DNA from: Maritimibacter sp. DP1N21-5
Lineage (GTDB): Bacteria > Pseudomonadota > Alphaproteobacteria > Rhodobacterales > Rhodobacteraceae
Length of the DNA: 64,000 bases
Reading direction: 5' to 3'
Assembly (NCBI RefSeq): GCF_019218295.1
Contig: NZ_JAHUZF010000006.1
Location: 1,364,001-1,428,000 of the forward strand
The translations under genes and the position numbers were made by a program. Shown here in pieces: positions 42,679 to 52,459 of the stretch (positions are counted from its first letter, which is position 1; each line of letters begins with the position of its first letter). A model generated the notes under the pieces. The model had not been told where the DNA came from and searched no databases. It saw only the letters and a program-made list of their open reading frames with translations.

Positions 42679-43971
42679 ATGATGGCGATCGACGGGACAG
42701 ACCGGGTTTTCCTTTTTCTGCAAGGTCCGCATGGGCCCTATTACCGAAGCCTCGCCCGCATGCTACGTGCGTCGGGTGCTGCGGTCTGGCGCGTGGGGTT
42801 CAACAAAGGGGACGAGGTGTTCTGGGGTCACCGCGCCAGCTTCCTGCCCTTCGCGGGCCCTCAATCCGACTGGCCGGCGCGCATCCGGGAGATCCTTGCC
42901 GACAAGGCAGTGACCGACCTCGTCCTTTACGGCGATACCCGCTTCATCCATGCCGAAGCGGTCCGCGCCGCAGAGGCGGCGGGGATCACAGTCCATGTCT
43001 TCGAAGAAGGCTACCTCAGGCCCTATTGGGTCAGCTACGAACGTGGCGGTGCCAACGGACATTCCCGCCTGATGGAGATGGATGTCGACGCGATGCAGCG
43101 CGTGCTCGCGAATGCCGAACTCGACATTCCCGAACCGCCCGCCCATTGGGGCGACATGCGCCACCACATCTTCTATGGCGCGCTCTATCACTGGTTCGTC
43201 ATGTTCGCGAACCGGCGCTATGCCGGGTTCCGGCCCCATCGCGACCTCTCGGTGACCAAGGAATTTGCGCTTTATATTAAGCGCCTGCTGCTCATGCCCT
43301 ATCAGGCGCTTGAACGTATGCTGGCCACCATGAGGGTCAAGAACGCGGGCTATCCCTATCACCTCGCGCTCCTGCAACTCGCCCATGATTCAAGTTTCGT
43401 GCAGCATTCACCCTTCACCTCGATCACCGAGTTTCTCGACCTCGTCATCGGCGGTTTCGCAGAAGGCGCGCCGCGCCATCATCACCTCGTCTTCAAGGCC
43501 CATCCCCTCGAGGACGGGCGCGAGAACCAGCGTCGGCAAATCCGCCGGATCGCCCGGGACAAGGGTGTCGCGGACCGGGTGCATTATATCCGGGGCGGCA
43601 AGCTCGCCCGGCTCCTTGACCATGCCCGCTCTGCCGTCACGGTAAACTCGACCGCCGCGCAACAGGTGCTCTGGCGGGGCCTGCCGCTCAAGGTCTTTGG
43701 ACGCGCGGTCTATGCCAAGCCAGAGTTCGTTTCGACCCAGACCCTGCCGGAGTTCTTCGCCCAGCCGGCCCGCCCCGACAGCCGTGCCTACCGGGATTAC
43801 CGGCATTACCTGCTGGAAACCTCGCAGATCCCCGGCGGCTTCTATTCCGCACGCGGCCGGAGGCAGCTTCTGCGCCAGATCGTCGACATGATGCTCGCCG
43901 CAGACGACCCCTATGACGCGCTGGAAAAGGGCACGGCGGCGCCGCGCCAGCAGCTCCGCGTGATCAAGTAG
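42679..43971 (+). CDS. Capsular polysaccharide biosynthesis protein KpsS-like (Kdo transferase)
   Basis: This protein of about 430 aa resembles KpsS, which together with KpsC builds the poly-beta-Kdo linker on phosphatidylglycerol for capsule export. Typical segments are FLFLQGPHGPYYRSLARML, EEGYLRPYWVSYE, LVFKAHPLEDGRE and VTVNSTAAQQVLWRGLPLKVFG. It is cytoplasmic and associates with the inner membrane. Start options are 42673 (TTG), 42679 and 42682 (ATG). It lies on the opposite strand to the riboflavin genes. Confidence 0.88.
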   Translation: MMAIDGTDRVFLFLQGPHGPYYRSLARMLRASGAAVWRVGFNKGDEVFWGHRASFLPFAGPQSDWPARIREILADKAVTDLVLYGDTRFIHAEAVRAAEAAGITVHVFEEGYLRPYWVSYERGGANGHSRLMEMDVDAMQRVLANAELDIPEPPAHWGDMRHHIFYGALYHWFVMFANRRYAGFRPHRDLSVTKEFALYIKRLLLMPYQALERMLATMRVKNAGYPYHLALLQLAHDSSFVQHSPFTSITEFLDLVIGGFAEGAPRHHHLVFKAHPLEDGRENQRRQIRRIARDKGVADRVHYIRGGKLARLLDHARSAVTVNSTAAQQVLWRGLPLKVFGRAVYAKPEFVSTQTLPEFFAQPARPDSRAYRDYRHYLLETSQIPGGFYSARGRRQLLRQIVDMMLAADDPYDALEKGTAAPRQQLRVIK

Positions 43972-43974
43972 AGG

Positions 43975-45141
43975 TCAGCCTGCGCGGCGCTGGTCGTGCG
44001 GCGGCCGGACAATGGCACCCTCCAGCCGCGCGAAATCGGCCTTGAGAAGCGCTTCGGTATATTCATCCGGCCCGGTCGAATCATAGACGACACCACCCCC
44101 TACATTCAGGCCGATGGTGCCGTCGGGATGCACTGTCAGCGTGCGGATCGCGACATTGAAACACATGTCGCCACCGGGCGCGATCCAGCCGATCGCACCG
44201 CAATAGGCCCCGCGCGGCCCCGCCTCCAGATCGTCGATGATCTCCATCGCCCGGATCTTGGGCGCGCCGGTGACGGACCCACAGGGATGGAGCGCGCCGA
44301 AGAGCTCGGAAATCGTCGTTCCGGGGCGCAACTGCGACGTGACGCGCGAGGTCATCTGATGGAGCGTCGCGTAGCTTTCGATCCGGAACAGCTCTGGCAC
44401 ACGGACGGTTCCGGGGATCGACACCCGGCTCATGTCATTGCGCAGAAGGTCCACGATCATCAGGTTCTCGGCCTGGTTCTTCTCGGACTCGGCAAGCTCC
44501 TTGCGACGCGACGCATCGTCACCCGGCGTCGCACCCCGGGCGGCGGTGCCCTTCATGGGCCGGGTCGTGAGCAAGTTGTCCTTCACCTCGAAGAACAGCT
44601 CGGGCGAGCGCGACAGGATCGTGGGTTCCTCGCCCGGCGCGAGATCGACCATGGCACCATGCGGCACGACCTGCCGGGCGGCGAGCGCGGCATAGAGCCC
44701 CTCCGCGCTGCCGATCAGCCGCGCACGCATCGAGAAGGTGAGGTTCGCCTGATAGATGTCCCCGGCGGCGATATACCCATGCACGCGGTCGAAAGCCGCC
44801 TGATAGTCTTCTTGCGACCAAAGCGCCTCGGGTGGCGTCATCGACCCGAACGGGATCGGATCATCGCAGGCAGGCAGCGGTGCACCAAACACGCCGAAGT
44901 CGATCAGCGGCACCTGCCGTGCCTCGGGCATCCGCCCGGCCAGCTTCAGGTCGAGCGCATAGCCCAATTCGTAAGAGGTCATCCCGGCGAGCCAATGGCC
45001 CGCAGCCTGCGCCCCCTCCAGCGCTGCGAAGGCGGCAGGAACCTCGTCTGGCGTCCTCGCGGTGATCCGCGCCACGGGCGCCTCGAACCGGCAGGGCGCC
45101 CCGGACGGGCCCCTGTCGAAATGGACGAAAGCCGCCGTCAT
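43975..45141 (-). CDS. pabB: Aminodeoxychorismate synthase component I
   Basis: This 388-aa chorismate-using enzyme makes 4-amino-4-deoxychorismate for folate synthesis. Motifs seen are YQANLTFSMRA, the PMKGTAARGATPGDDASRRKELAESEKNQAENLMIVDLLRNDMSR region (key residues) and GSVTGAPKIRAMEIIDDLE. The N-terminal part is short, as in alphaproteobacterial PabB proteins. It starts 3 nt after the Dabb gene. No pabC follows; the next gene on the left is convergent kpsS. Confidence 0.92.
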   Translation of the reverse strand: MTAAFVHFDRGPSGAPCRFEAPVARITARTPDEVPAAFAALEGAQAAGHWLAGMTSYELGYALDLKLAGRMPEARQVPLIDFGVFGAPLPACDDPIPFGSMTPPEALWSQEDYQAAFDRVHGYIAAGDIYQANLTFSMRARLIGSAEGLYAALAARQVVPHGAMVDLAPGEEPTILSRSPELFFEVKDNLLTTRPMKGTAARGATPGDDASRRKELAESEKNQAENLMIVDLLRNDMSRVSIPGTVRVPELFRIESYATLHQMTSRVTSQLRPGTTISELFGALHPCGSVTGAPKIRAMEIIDDLEAGPRGAYCGAIGWIAPGGDMCFNVAIRTLTVHPDGTIGLNVGGGVVYDSTGPDEYTEALLKADFARLEGAIVRPPHDQRRAG

Positions 45142-45144
45142 GGA

Positions 45145-45438
45145 TCAGAAATCCGCAGCGATCCGAAGCTCGCGCAGGGGCCGCACGAGGTCGATGCAAT
45201 CCTGATAGATCGGATGCGCCTTGTAGGCGGCATGAGCCTCGGCATCCTCGAACTCGGCATAGACGACCACGTCGACCTCGCTCGACAAGCCGTCGACGCG
45301 CCGGTTCTCGACCACCTCGAACACGCGGGCCTCAGGGATTTGCGACAGCATCGAGAGCCCGTCACGGATACGGCTCACATCGGCCGGATCCTTGGCGGAG
45401 AAAAAGACGACGTGGCGAATGAAGGAGCGGTCGGACAT
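45145..45438 (-). CDS. Dabb (stress-responsive A/B barrel) domain protein
   Basis: This 97-aa protein has the ferredoxin-like A/B barrel pattern IRHVVFFSAKDPADVSRIRDGLSML and VVVYAEFEDAEAHAAYKAHPIYQDCID (key residues). Such dimeric proteins include small oxygenases and cyclases, but many have no known activity. ATG 45438 has AGGGAA upstream; the open frame beyond it is not conserved. It is directly followed by pabB. Confidence 0.85.
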   Translation of the reverse strand: MSDRSFIRHVVFFSAKDPADVSRIRDGLSMLSQIPEARVFEVVENRRVDGLSSEVDVVVYAEFEDAEAHAAYKAHPIYQDCIDLVRPLRELRIAADF

Positions 45439-45672
45439 GGCTGTTCCCTTTGCCTGCGTGTTCCTCCCGAAGCGGGTTGTGGGCAAAGTCGGCCCCTTTC
45501 GCAACGGGAAATCGCGGCCCGTATAACGCCCTCGACTCTTGCCCGCGAGTCCTGAAAGCCACACCCGGCGCCTGAACGCCCACACCCTCTTGCAAGGCTT
45601 TCTTTTTGCGGGCGAAACCGCTAGATTCACAAAAAAAGAACTGAGGCAGAACTCCAAAAAGGAGCCCGGGCA

Positions 45673-46827
45673 GTGAAAAATCAGGGCAATTCATGGGTCC
45701 GCATTGCGGCCCTATTCGTGCTTGTGGGCGCGTTGGCGGGCTGTAACGTCCTGCCGCGAGGCGGTCCGAACAAGCAGGAAATCTACTCCGGGTCGGTGCA
45801 AAGACAGGGCGATGCCTTCGTCGTGGCGGTGAACGACCGTGTGACCCGCGCGACGGCGGTGGTGCCCTCTCTGGGCTTCTCGGACAGCTTCCTCAACGCG
45901 GGGCTCGCCGGGTCGGACACGATCAGCCCCGGCGACGTGCTGGGCGTGGCGATCTGGGAAAACGTGGACCAGGGCATCCTCGCTTCGGCCGGCGCACCCG
46001 CCGCCCTTCAGGAAGTGCAGGTCGATGGTGCCGGGTTCATCTTCATCCCTTACGCGGGCCGGATCAAGGCCGCCGGCAACACGCCGGACGCGGTGCGCCG
46101 GATCATCACGGAAAACCTCGCCACCCAGACACCGGACCCGCAGGTCATGGTGAACCGCGTCGCGGGTGACGGCTCGACCGTCTCGATCACCGGGGCGGTC
46201 AGCGCACAGGGCGTCTATGCCATCGAACGGCCCACCCGCACGCTGGGCGCCATGCTGGCGCGCGCCGGCGGCGTGGCCGTGAACCCCGAGATCGCCGTCG
46301 TGCGCATCATTCGGGGCGGCGCCACCGGCAAGGTCTGGTATCAGGACCTCTTCGAGGACCCGCGTCTCGACATCCCGCTGCGCAACGGCGACCGGATCTT
46401 GGTCGAGGCCGACACCCGCGCCTTCACCGCGCTCGGGGCCACCGGCACCCAGACCCGCGTGAATTTCCAGACCCAGAACCTCTCGGCGCTCGAAGCCATC
46501 GCGCAGGTCGGCGGGCTCAATCCGACGCTGGCCGACCCGACGGGGATCTTCATCTTCCGCAACGAGCCGGCAGAGATCGCCAACTCGGTTCTCGCCCGCG
46601 ACGACCTCATCGGCGAGCAGCGCATGATCTATGTGCTGAACCTGACCGAGCCCAACGGCATGTTCATGGCCCGCGACTTCGTGATCCGCGACGGCGATAC
46701 GGTCTATGTCACCGAGGCCCCCTTCGTGCAGTGGTCCAAGGTCATCTCGGCCCTTACCGGCACGCTCGGCGCGGCAGAAAGCCTTGCCTCGGCGGCGGCC
46801 ACGACGGGCGTCCTCGGAACGCCGTAA
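45673..46827 (+). CDS. Wza-like polysaccharide export lipoprotein (OPX family)
   Basis: This 384-aa outer-membrane polysaccharide export protein starts at GTG 45673, with AGGAG 8 nt upstream. The lipobox LVGALAGC places the lipidated Cys at residue 24. The Poly_export domain follows (ISPGDVLGVAIWE, VDGAGFIFIPYAGRIKAAG), then SLBB domains (VSITGAVSAQGVYAIERPTRTLGAMLARAGG). It forms the capsule exit channel. KpsC follows at once: its GTG abuts the TAA stop. Confidence 0.93.
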   Translation: MKNQGNSWVRIAALFVLVGALAGCNVLPRGGPNKQEIYSGSVQRQGDAFVVAVNDRVTRATAVVPSLGFSDSFLNAGLAGSDTISPGDVLGVAIWENVDQGILASAGAPAALQEVQVDGAGFIFIPYAGRIKAAGNTPDAVRRIITENLATQTPDPQVMVNRVAGDGSTVSITGAVSAQGVYAIERPTRTLGAMLARAGGVAVNPEIAVVRIIRGGATGKVWYQDLFEDPRLDIPLRNGDRILVEADTRAFTALGATGTQTRVNFQTQNLSALEAIAQVGGLNPTLADPTGIFIFRNEPAEIANSVLARDDLIGEQRMIYVLNLTEPNGMFMARDFVIRDGDTVYVTEAPFVQWSKVISALTGTLGAAESLASAAATTGVLGTP

Positions 46828-48861
46828 GTGCGCAGGGACAACGACACGAAAGCCGCCGGGAGCGCCACCTCCCGGCGGCTTTTCTATTACTCAGGCGGGT
46901 TCCTGCGTGAAAAACGCCTGCGCCGGATGCTGACGCTCGCGGGCTGGGAGCTGTCCCTGGGCCTACCTGGTCCCGACGATCACGTGGCGGTCTGGGGCGC
47001 CTCCCCCACGTCCCAGCGCGGTCTTGCCATCGCAGAGAAACGCGGCGCCAGGCTTCTCAGGATCGAGGACGCCTTCCTTCGCTCGGTCCGCACGGGTCGA
47101 GACGGAGAAGCGCCGCTCGGGCTCCTTCTCGACCGCTCCGGTGTGCATTTCGACCCGAAAGTGCCGTCGGACCTTGAGCGTATGCTCGCGTCCGCGCCCC
47201 TCGACGATCATGCGCTTCTGAGCGCGGCGCGCGACGGGATCGACCGGATCCGCGCGGCCCATGTCTCGAAATACAACGCCTTCGACCCGAGGGCCGACCT
47301 ACCCAAAGCGCCCTACGTGCTGGTCATAGACCAGACGCGAGGCGACGCCGCGGTGCTGGCCTCCGGCGCGACGCCCGCGCTTTTTACCGAGATGCTGATC
47401 ATGGCGCAGGAGGAAAACCCCGGCCTGCCGGTCATCATCAAGACCCACCCCGAGACCGAAGCCGGGCACCGGCCGGGCTACTACGGCCCAGAACACGCCG
47501 TGGGCAAGGTCCGCCTTTGCACCAACGCCCTCAGCCCCTGGGCGCTCATGGAGGGGGCGGTCGCGGTCTATACCGTCTCCTCGGGCATGGGGTTCGAAGC
47601 GATCATGGCGGGACACAAGCCGCGGGTCTTCGGCCAGCCCTTCTATGCGGGCTGGGGCTTGACCAAGGACGAAAACCCGGTCCCGCGCCGCGAACGCAAG
47701 CTCACCCGGGCGCAGCTCTTCGCCGCCGCGATGATCGAATACCCGATCTGGTATGACCCCTACCGCGACCGGCTCTGCGACCTCGACACGGTGATCTCAA
47801 CGCTGGAAGCCCGCGCTCGTGCCGCCCGCGAAGACGCCCAAGGCTATGTCGCCTCGAACATGCGGCTGTGGAAACGCAGGCCCGTGTCGCAGTTTTTCGC
47901 CACCGATCGCGGCGTGGTCTTTGCCGAGGGCGAAAATGCCGCCAGGCGCGCTGAAGCCGAAGGGCGCCGTCATCTGACTTGGGGTGTCGCGCAGCACCTC
48001 GCTACCCCGGTGGTCCAGGTGGAAGACGGGTTCATCCGCTCGCGGGGCCTTGGGGCCGAGCTTGTGCCGCCCCTGTCCCTCGCGCTCGACGATATTGGCA
48101 TCTACTACGATCCCACACGACCCTCGCGCCTCGAAGCCCTGATCGAGCAGAGCGTCAGGCTGCCCGACGGCTGCCGCTACCGGGCCGAGCGGCTCGTGGC
48201 GCGGCTGATCCGGGCGGGCATCACGAAATACAACCTCGACCGGGCCGAGGTCGCACTTCCCCACGGGCCGATTCTGCTGGCTCCGGGACAGGTCGAGGAT
48301 GACGCCTCGATCCGGCTCGGCACCGCCGGCATTTCGCGCAACATCGACCTTCTCAAGGCCGCCCGGACGGCGAACCCGACCGCGACGATCGTCTACAAGC
48401 CGCATCCCGACGTGGAGGCGGGCCTCCGGGAGGGGCGGATCGCGCCGGAAGCGACGTCGGGACTGGCGGATCTCGTTGCCCGACAGGCCGACATGGCGCA
48501 GCTTCTCGACCGCGCCGACGCGGTCTGGACCATGACCTCTCTCGCCGGGTTCGAGGCGCTCCTGCGCGGCAAGTCCGTGACCTGCCTCGGCGCGCCCTTC
48601 TACGCAGGTTGGGGCCTCACCCGCGATCTCGGCAAGGTCCCCGACCGCCGCAAGGCGCGCCCGGACCTGCTGTCCCTCGCCCATGCGGTCCTGATCGACT
48701 ACCCGCGCTATTTCGATCCCGTCACGGGCACCCCCTGCCCGCCGGAAGTCGTGCTCGACCGGATCGAGGCGGGCGAAACCGGATCCGGCAAGCCCGGCCT
48801 GCGCGTGCTGTCGAAGCTCCAGGGACTTATGGCCAGCCGCGGCCCTCTCTGGCGCCGGTAG
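46828..48861 (+). CDS. Capsule polysaccharide biosynthesis protein KpsC (dual Kdo transferase)
   Basis: This 677-aa protein has two homologous glycosyltransferase halves: VAVWGASPTSQRGL, VIIKTHPETEAGHRPG and FGQPFYAGWGLTKD in the first, and VVQVEDGFIRSRGLGAEL, VYKPHPDVEAGLREGR and LGAPFYAGWGLTRD in the second. It makes the poly-Kdo linker with KpsS. The only start before the conserved RRLFYYSGGF is GTG 46828, directly after the wza stop. A perfect intrinsic terminator structure lies in codons 8-19, listed separately. Confidence 0.92.
   Translation: MRRDNDTKAAGSATSRRLFYYSGGFLREKRLRRMLTLAGWELSLGLPGPDDHVAVWGASPTSQRGLAIAEKRGARLLRIEDAFLRSVRTGRDGEAPLGLLLDRSGVHFDPKVPSDLERMLASAPLDDHALLSAARDGIDRIRAAHVSKYNAFDPRADLPKAPYVLVIDQTRGDAAVLASGATPALFTEMLIMAQEENPGLPVIIKTHPETEAGHRPGYYGPEHAVGKVRLCTNALSPWALMEGAVAVYTVSSGMGFEAIMAGHKPRVFGQPFYAGWGLTKDENPVPRRERKLTRAQLFAAAMIEYPIWYDPYRDRLCDLDTVISTLEARARAAREDAQGYVASNMRLWKRRPVSQFFATDRGVVFAEGENAARRAEAEGRRHLTWGVAQHLATPVVQVEDGFIRSRGLGAELVPPLSLALDDIGIYYDPTRPSRLEALIEQSVRLPDGCRYRAERLVARLIRAGITKYNLDRAEVALPHGPILLAPGQVEDDASIRLGTAGISRNIDLLKAARTANPTATIVYKPHPDVEAGLREGRIAPEATSGLADLVARQADMAQLLDRADAVWTMTSLAGFEALLRGKSVTCLGAPFYAGWGLTRDLGKVPDRRKARPDLLSLAHAVLIDYPRYFDPVTGTPCPPEVVLDRIEAGETGSGKPGLRVLSKLQGLMASRGPLWRR
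46849..46884 (+). terminator. Intrinsic terminator inside the kpsC 5' coding region
   Basis: AAAGCCGCCGGGAG (46849-46862), a CGCCAC loop and CTCCCGGCGGCTTT (46869-46882) form a perfect 14-bp stem followed by TC and then TATT. It lies 22 nt after the wza stop and within the first 19 codons of kpsC. It could end most wza transcripts unless ribosomes restart at the kpsC GTG. Confidence 0.75.
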
Positions 48862-48865
48862 CTCA

Positions 48866-48907
48866 CCGCTTCACAAGTACTTTCGGGGGGGGGCAGACAG
48901 CCCCTCC
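48866..48907 (+). repeat. Intergenic 3'-end repeat, copy 5
   Basis: After the kpsC stop comes CCGC, the core TTCACAAGTACTT (48870-48882), and a run of G followed by GGGG-CAGACAG-CCCC (about 48890-48904). It is the shortest and least paired copy of the family. It lies in the 59-nt gap before the convergent ribD gene. Confidence 0.55.
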
Positions 48908-48920
48908 AGTCCCCAGATCC

Positions 48921-50009
48921 TCACATGCGCCGCCAACGGTGCATCACGTCCGCGCCCAACACCCGAGTCTCGACAAGGGACAGCCGCGGCGCGTCGGCCA
49001 GAGCATCGACCCCCATCGCGGCGAGCGAGGGACGCCCCTCGGCCCCCAGCGCGATCCCGGCGGTGAAGCCCACGAATTCGTCCACCAGCCCTGCCCCCAG
49101 AAGCGAGGCGCCAAGCGCACCGCCGCCTTCGCAAAACACCCGCGTCAGCCCCGCCGCACCAAGGGCGGCAAGCGCGGCGCCAGCGTCCAGTTGCCCGCCG
49201 ACCACCGGCACCGGGAAAAGCCGCGCGCCCGTCTCCTGCCACTTGGCGATCCGCACCGCCTCGGCCCGGTCACCATGGACGAGCCAGAGCGGCACGTCCC
49301 GCGCCGTTCGCGCAAGCGTGCCGTCGAGTTGCAGGTCAAGGTGACGAGACAGGATCACCCGGACGGGCTGCCGACGCGCGCCCATGTCGCGCACGGTCAG
49401 ACTCGGGTCATCGGCCCGCGCGGTGCCGGCCCCGACCATCACCGCGTCATGCGTCATGCGAAGCGCATGGACCATGCGCCGCGCCTCGGGGCCCGTGATC
49501 CACTGGCTCTCCCCGGTCGCCGTGGCGATGCGCCCGTCTAGGGACGAGGCGAGCTTGAGTGTCACCATCGGCCGGCTGCGCGTGACGCGCGACAGGAACC
49601 CGACCTGATCCGCCCGGGCCTCGGCCTCGCCGATCCCCGTTTCGACCTCGATCCCCGCATCACGGAGCATGGCGATCCCGCGCCCGTTCACCCGTGGATC
49701 GGGGTCCCCTAGCGCCACGACGACGCGCGCCACACCGGCCGCGACCAGCGCCCCGGCGCAGGGCGGGGTTTGGCCATGGTGGGAACAGGGCTCCAGCGTG
49801 ACATAGGCGGTCGAACCGCGCGCCGCCTCGCCCGCCTGCGCCAGAGCCACGACCTCGGCATGGGGCCGGCCGCCTGGCTGCGTCCAGCCGCGCCCGACGA
49901 TCTGCCCGCCCACCACGATCACGCAGCCCACCGCCGGGTTCGGCCAGACAGAGCCAAGGCCCCGCCGCGCGAGCGACAGGGCCAGAGACATGAAACGCTC
50001 GTCGGACAT
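48921..50009 (-). CDS. ribD: Bifunctional pyrimidine deaminase / reductase RibD
   Basis: This 362-aa enzyme has an N-terminal zinc deaminase (PHAEVVAL and PCSHHGQTPPC) and a C-terminal reductase (VTLKLASSLDGRIATATGESQWITG, VFCEGGGALGASLL), performing two successive steps of riboflavin synthesis. ATG 50009 overlaps the nrdR stop by one base. It is separated from ribE and the other rib genes by the plus-strand capsule genes. Confidence 0.95.
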   Translation of the reverse strand: MSDERFMSLALSLARRGLGSVWPNPAVGCVIVVGGQIVGRGWTQPGGRPHAEVVALAQAGEAARGSTAYVTLEPCSHHGQTPPCAGALVAAGVARVVVALGDPDPRVNGRGIAMLRDAGIEVETGIGEAEARADQVGFLSRVTRSRPMVTLKLASSLDGRIATATGESQWITGPEARRMVHALRMTHDAVMVGAGTARADDPSLTVRDMGARRQPVRVILSRHLDLQLDGTLARTARDVPLWLVHGDRAEAVRIAKWQETGARLFPVPVVGGQLDAGAALAALGAAGLTRVFCEGGGALGASLLGAGLVDEFVGFTAGIALGAEGRPSLAAMGVDALADAPRLSLVETRVLGADVMHRWRRM

Positions 50010-50479
50010 CACGCCTCTTCGGGCGGGAGGTCCGGGCGCAGCTCGCTCATGAATTTCTCGAAATCGTCGGCGGCCTGGAAGTTCTTGTAAACGCTCGCGA
50101 AACGGACGTAGGCCACAGTGTCGATCCGGGCGAGGCTTTCCATCACGATCTCGCCGATGGTCTTGGAGGGAATATCCGTCTCGCCCATGCTCTCAAGACG
50201 GCGCACGATGCCCGAGATCATCTGGTCGATGCGTTCTGGCTCGACAGGCCGCTTCTGCATGGAAATCCGGATCGAGCGTTCGAGCTTGTCGCGGTCGAAA
50301 TCCTCGCGGCGTCCGTTCGACTTGATGACGACGAGATCGCGCAGCTGCACCCGCTCATAGGTCGTGAAGCGACCACCGCAGGCCGGGCAGAACCGGCGCC
50401 GCCGGATGGCAACATGGTCCTCCGCAGGGCGACTGTCTTTCACCTGCGTGTCGATATTTCCGCAAAACGGGCAGCGCAT
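50009..50479 (-). CDS. nrdR: Transcriptional repressor NrdR
   Basis: This 156-aa regulator of ribonucleotide reductase genes has an N-terminal zinc ribbon with C3, C6, C31 and C34 ([24 protein letters not shown]) and an ATP-cone domain ([30 protein letters not shown], key residues) that senses ATP and dATP. It is coupled to ribD, a common bacterial order. A consensus DnaA box lies 53 nt upstream. Confidence 0.96.
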   Translation of the reverse strand: MRCPFCGNIDTQVKDSRPAEDHVAIRRRRFCPACGGRFTTYERVQLRDLVVIKSNGRREDFDRDKLERSIRISMQKRPVEPERIDQMISGIVRRLESMGETDIPSKTIGEIVMESLARIDTVAYVRFASVYKNFQAADDFEKFMSELRPDLPPEEA

Positions 50480-50531
50480 GAGCGTCCCTTCCTTCTAGCC
50501 TGTCCACCTCTGATCGTGGGTCTTTGCCCAC

Positions 50532-50540
50532 TTATCCACA
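50532..50540 (+). promoter_or_regulatory. Consensus DnaA box upstream of nrdR
   Basis: TTATCCACA is an exact match to the consensus DnaA box. It lies 53-61 nt before the nrdR start, in the likely promoter region. A single 9-mer can occur by chance (a few hundred expected per genome at neutral composition, fewer in GC-rich DNA), but its place before an NTP-sensing regulator is suggestive. Confidence 0.4.
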
Positions 50541-50629
50541 GGCACTATAGGTCGGGGTGCAGGTTTGGGGTAGCGGAAATGCGCCCATACCAGATCATGA
50601 GGGTCCGATATGTTGCGCTTTTGATGCGC

Positions 50630-51046
50630 CTATCCGATATGCGCGGCCACCTTTCGATGGTGCGGCCTGTCCCGATGCTCGAAGACGAAGAGCCCCTGCC
50701 AGGTTCCAAGCGCCAGTCGCCCCCCGATGATCGGGATCTGCACACTGACCGGCAGCAGCGCCGCCTTGATATGGGCGGGCATGTCGTCCGGTCCTTCGTA
50801 GGTGTGGGTGAGATAGGACATGGCCGGGTCCGTGGTCGGCGGCACCAGCCGCGCGAAATAGTGGCGAATGTCCACCTGCACCTCGGGATCGGCATTCTCC
50901 ATCACGAGGAGCGATGCCGATGTGTGGCGGATGAAGAGCGTGAGGAGCCCCTCCGACACGCCCGCACCCTCGACCCAGCGCACAATATCGCGCGTGAACT
51001 CATAGGTCCCCTGCCCGCGCGTCTCGATCTCGAAGGTCCGGTTCAT
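50630..51046 (-). CDS. yjbQ: YjbQ family protein
   Basis: This 138-aa protein has the family core [27 protein letters not shown] (key residues), [26 protein letters not shown] and [16 protein letters not shown]. The family is a small beta-barrel fold; E. coli YjbQ can supply thiamine phosphate synthase activity when overexpressed. Histidines in RHTSAS and HIKA are conserved. It overlaps the HxlR regulator stop by ATGA, so both are made together. Confidence 0.9.
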   Translation of the reverse strand: MNRTFEIETRGQGTYEFTRDIVRWVEGAGVSEGLLTLFIRHTSASLLVMENADPEVQVDIRHYFARLVPPTTDPAMSYLTHTYEGPDDMPAHIKAALLPVSVQIPIIGGRLALGTWQGLFVFEHRDRPHHRKVAAHIG

Positions 51047-51432
51047 GCGGCGTCATAGACCATTTGCGCGTCCCGGATCGGATCCATGTGTTGTTCGGCC
51101 CAATCGACCAGCCCAAGGAGCGGCCCCATGAGCGAGCGCCCCATCCCGGTCAGTGCATATTCCACGCTCGGGGGTTTGGTGTCGAAAACCTCCCGCGTCA
51201 CGATCCCGTTGCGCTCCAGATCGCGCAGGGTCTGGGTCAGCATCCGTTTGGAGATATCCGGGAGCGCCCGCCCCAAGGCATTGAAGCGCATGGGTTTTGC
51301 CTGAAGTTCCAGCAGAACGAGCAAGGTCCACTTCGCGGCGACATGGTCAAGAACCATGCGCACAGGGCAGTTTTCCGGAACGAACCCCATTGCCTCCCAA
51401 AGCTCGCGTCTGTTTTCGGTCACGTCGCGCAT
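51043..51432 (-). CDS. HxlR family winged-helix transcriptional regulator
   Basis: This 129-aa regulator has the HxlR pattern [57 protein letters not shown] and [14 protein letters not shown] (key residues). A single Cys (C19) in this position is the redox sensor in HypR/QorR-type relatives. It is divergent from an NmrA-type oxidoreductase and shares a control region with two dyads, which suggests it controls that gene. Confidence 0.92.
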   Translation of the reverse strand: MRDVTENRRELWEAMGFVPENCPVRMVLDHVAAKWTLLVLLELQAKPMRFNALGRALPDISKRMLTQTLRDLERNGIVTREVFDTKPPSVEYALTGMGRSLMGPLLGLVDWAEQHMDPIRDAQMVYDAA

Positions 51433-51491
51433 GCGGTTCCCTTTTTGTTACCTGGGCAGGAAAATCTGCCTCCTTTCGTCATCGGCAGAAA

Positions 51492-51534
51492 GTCTCATAT
51501 TGAGACCTATACCCGATTCGAGACTGAAACTCGA
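51492..51534. promoter_or_regulatory. Two inverted repeats in the hxlR / NmrA control region
   Basis: GTCTCA-TAT-TGAGAC (51492-51506) is a perfect dyad, and TCGAG-N7-CTCGA (51518-51534) is a second one just upstream of the NmrA ribosome site AAAGGA. They lie in the 124-nt divergent gap and are good candidates for the binding sites of the HxlR dimer. Confidence 0.5.
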
Positions 51535-51556
51535 CGAAAAACGAAAGGAATGGATC

Positions 51557-52411
<855 letters not shown>

Positions 52412-52459
52412 CGGCGAGAGGCCCGGCCGTTGCGCCGGGCCATCTTGCGCGTCCGGGGC

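Noticed and set aside
38000-50600. FMN (RFN) riboswitch for the rib genes; cobalamin riboswitch for cobT/cobS (16297-16367)
   Set aside because: No matching conserved core was found in the gaps upstream of ribE, ribD, ribB, cobT or cobS.
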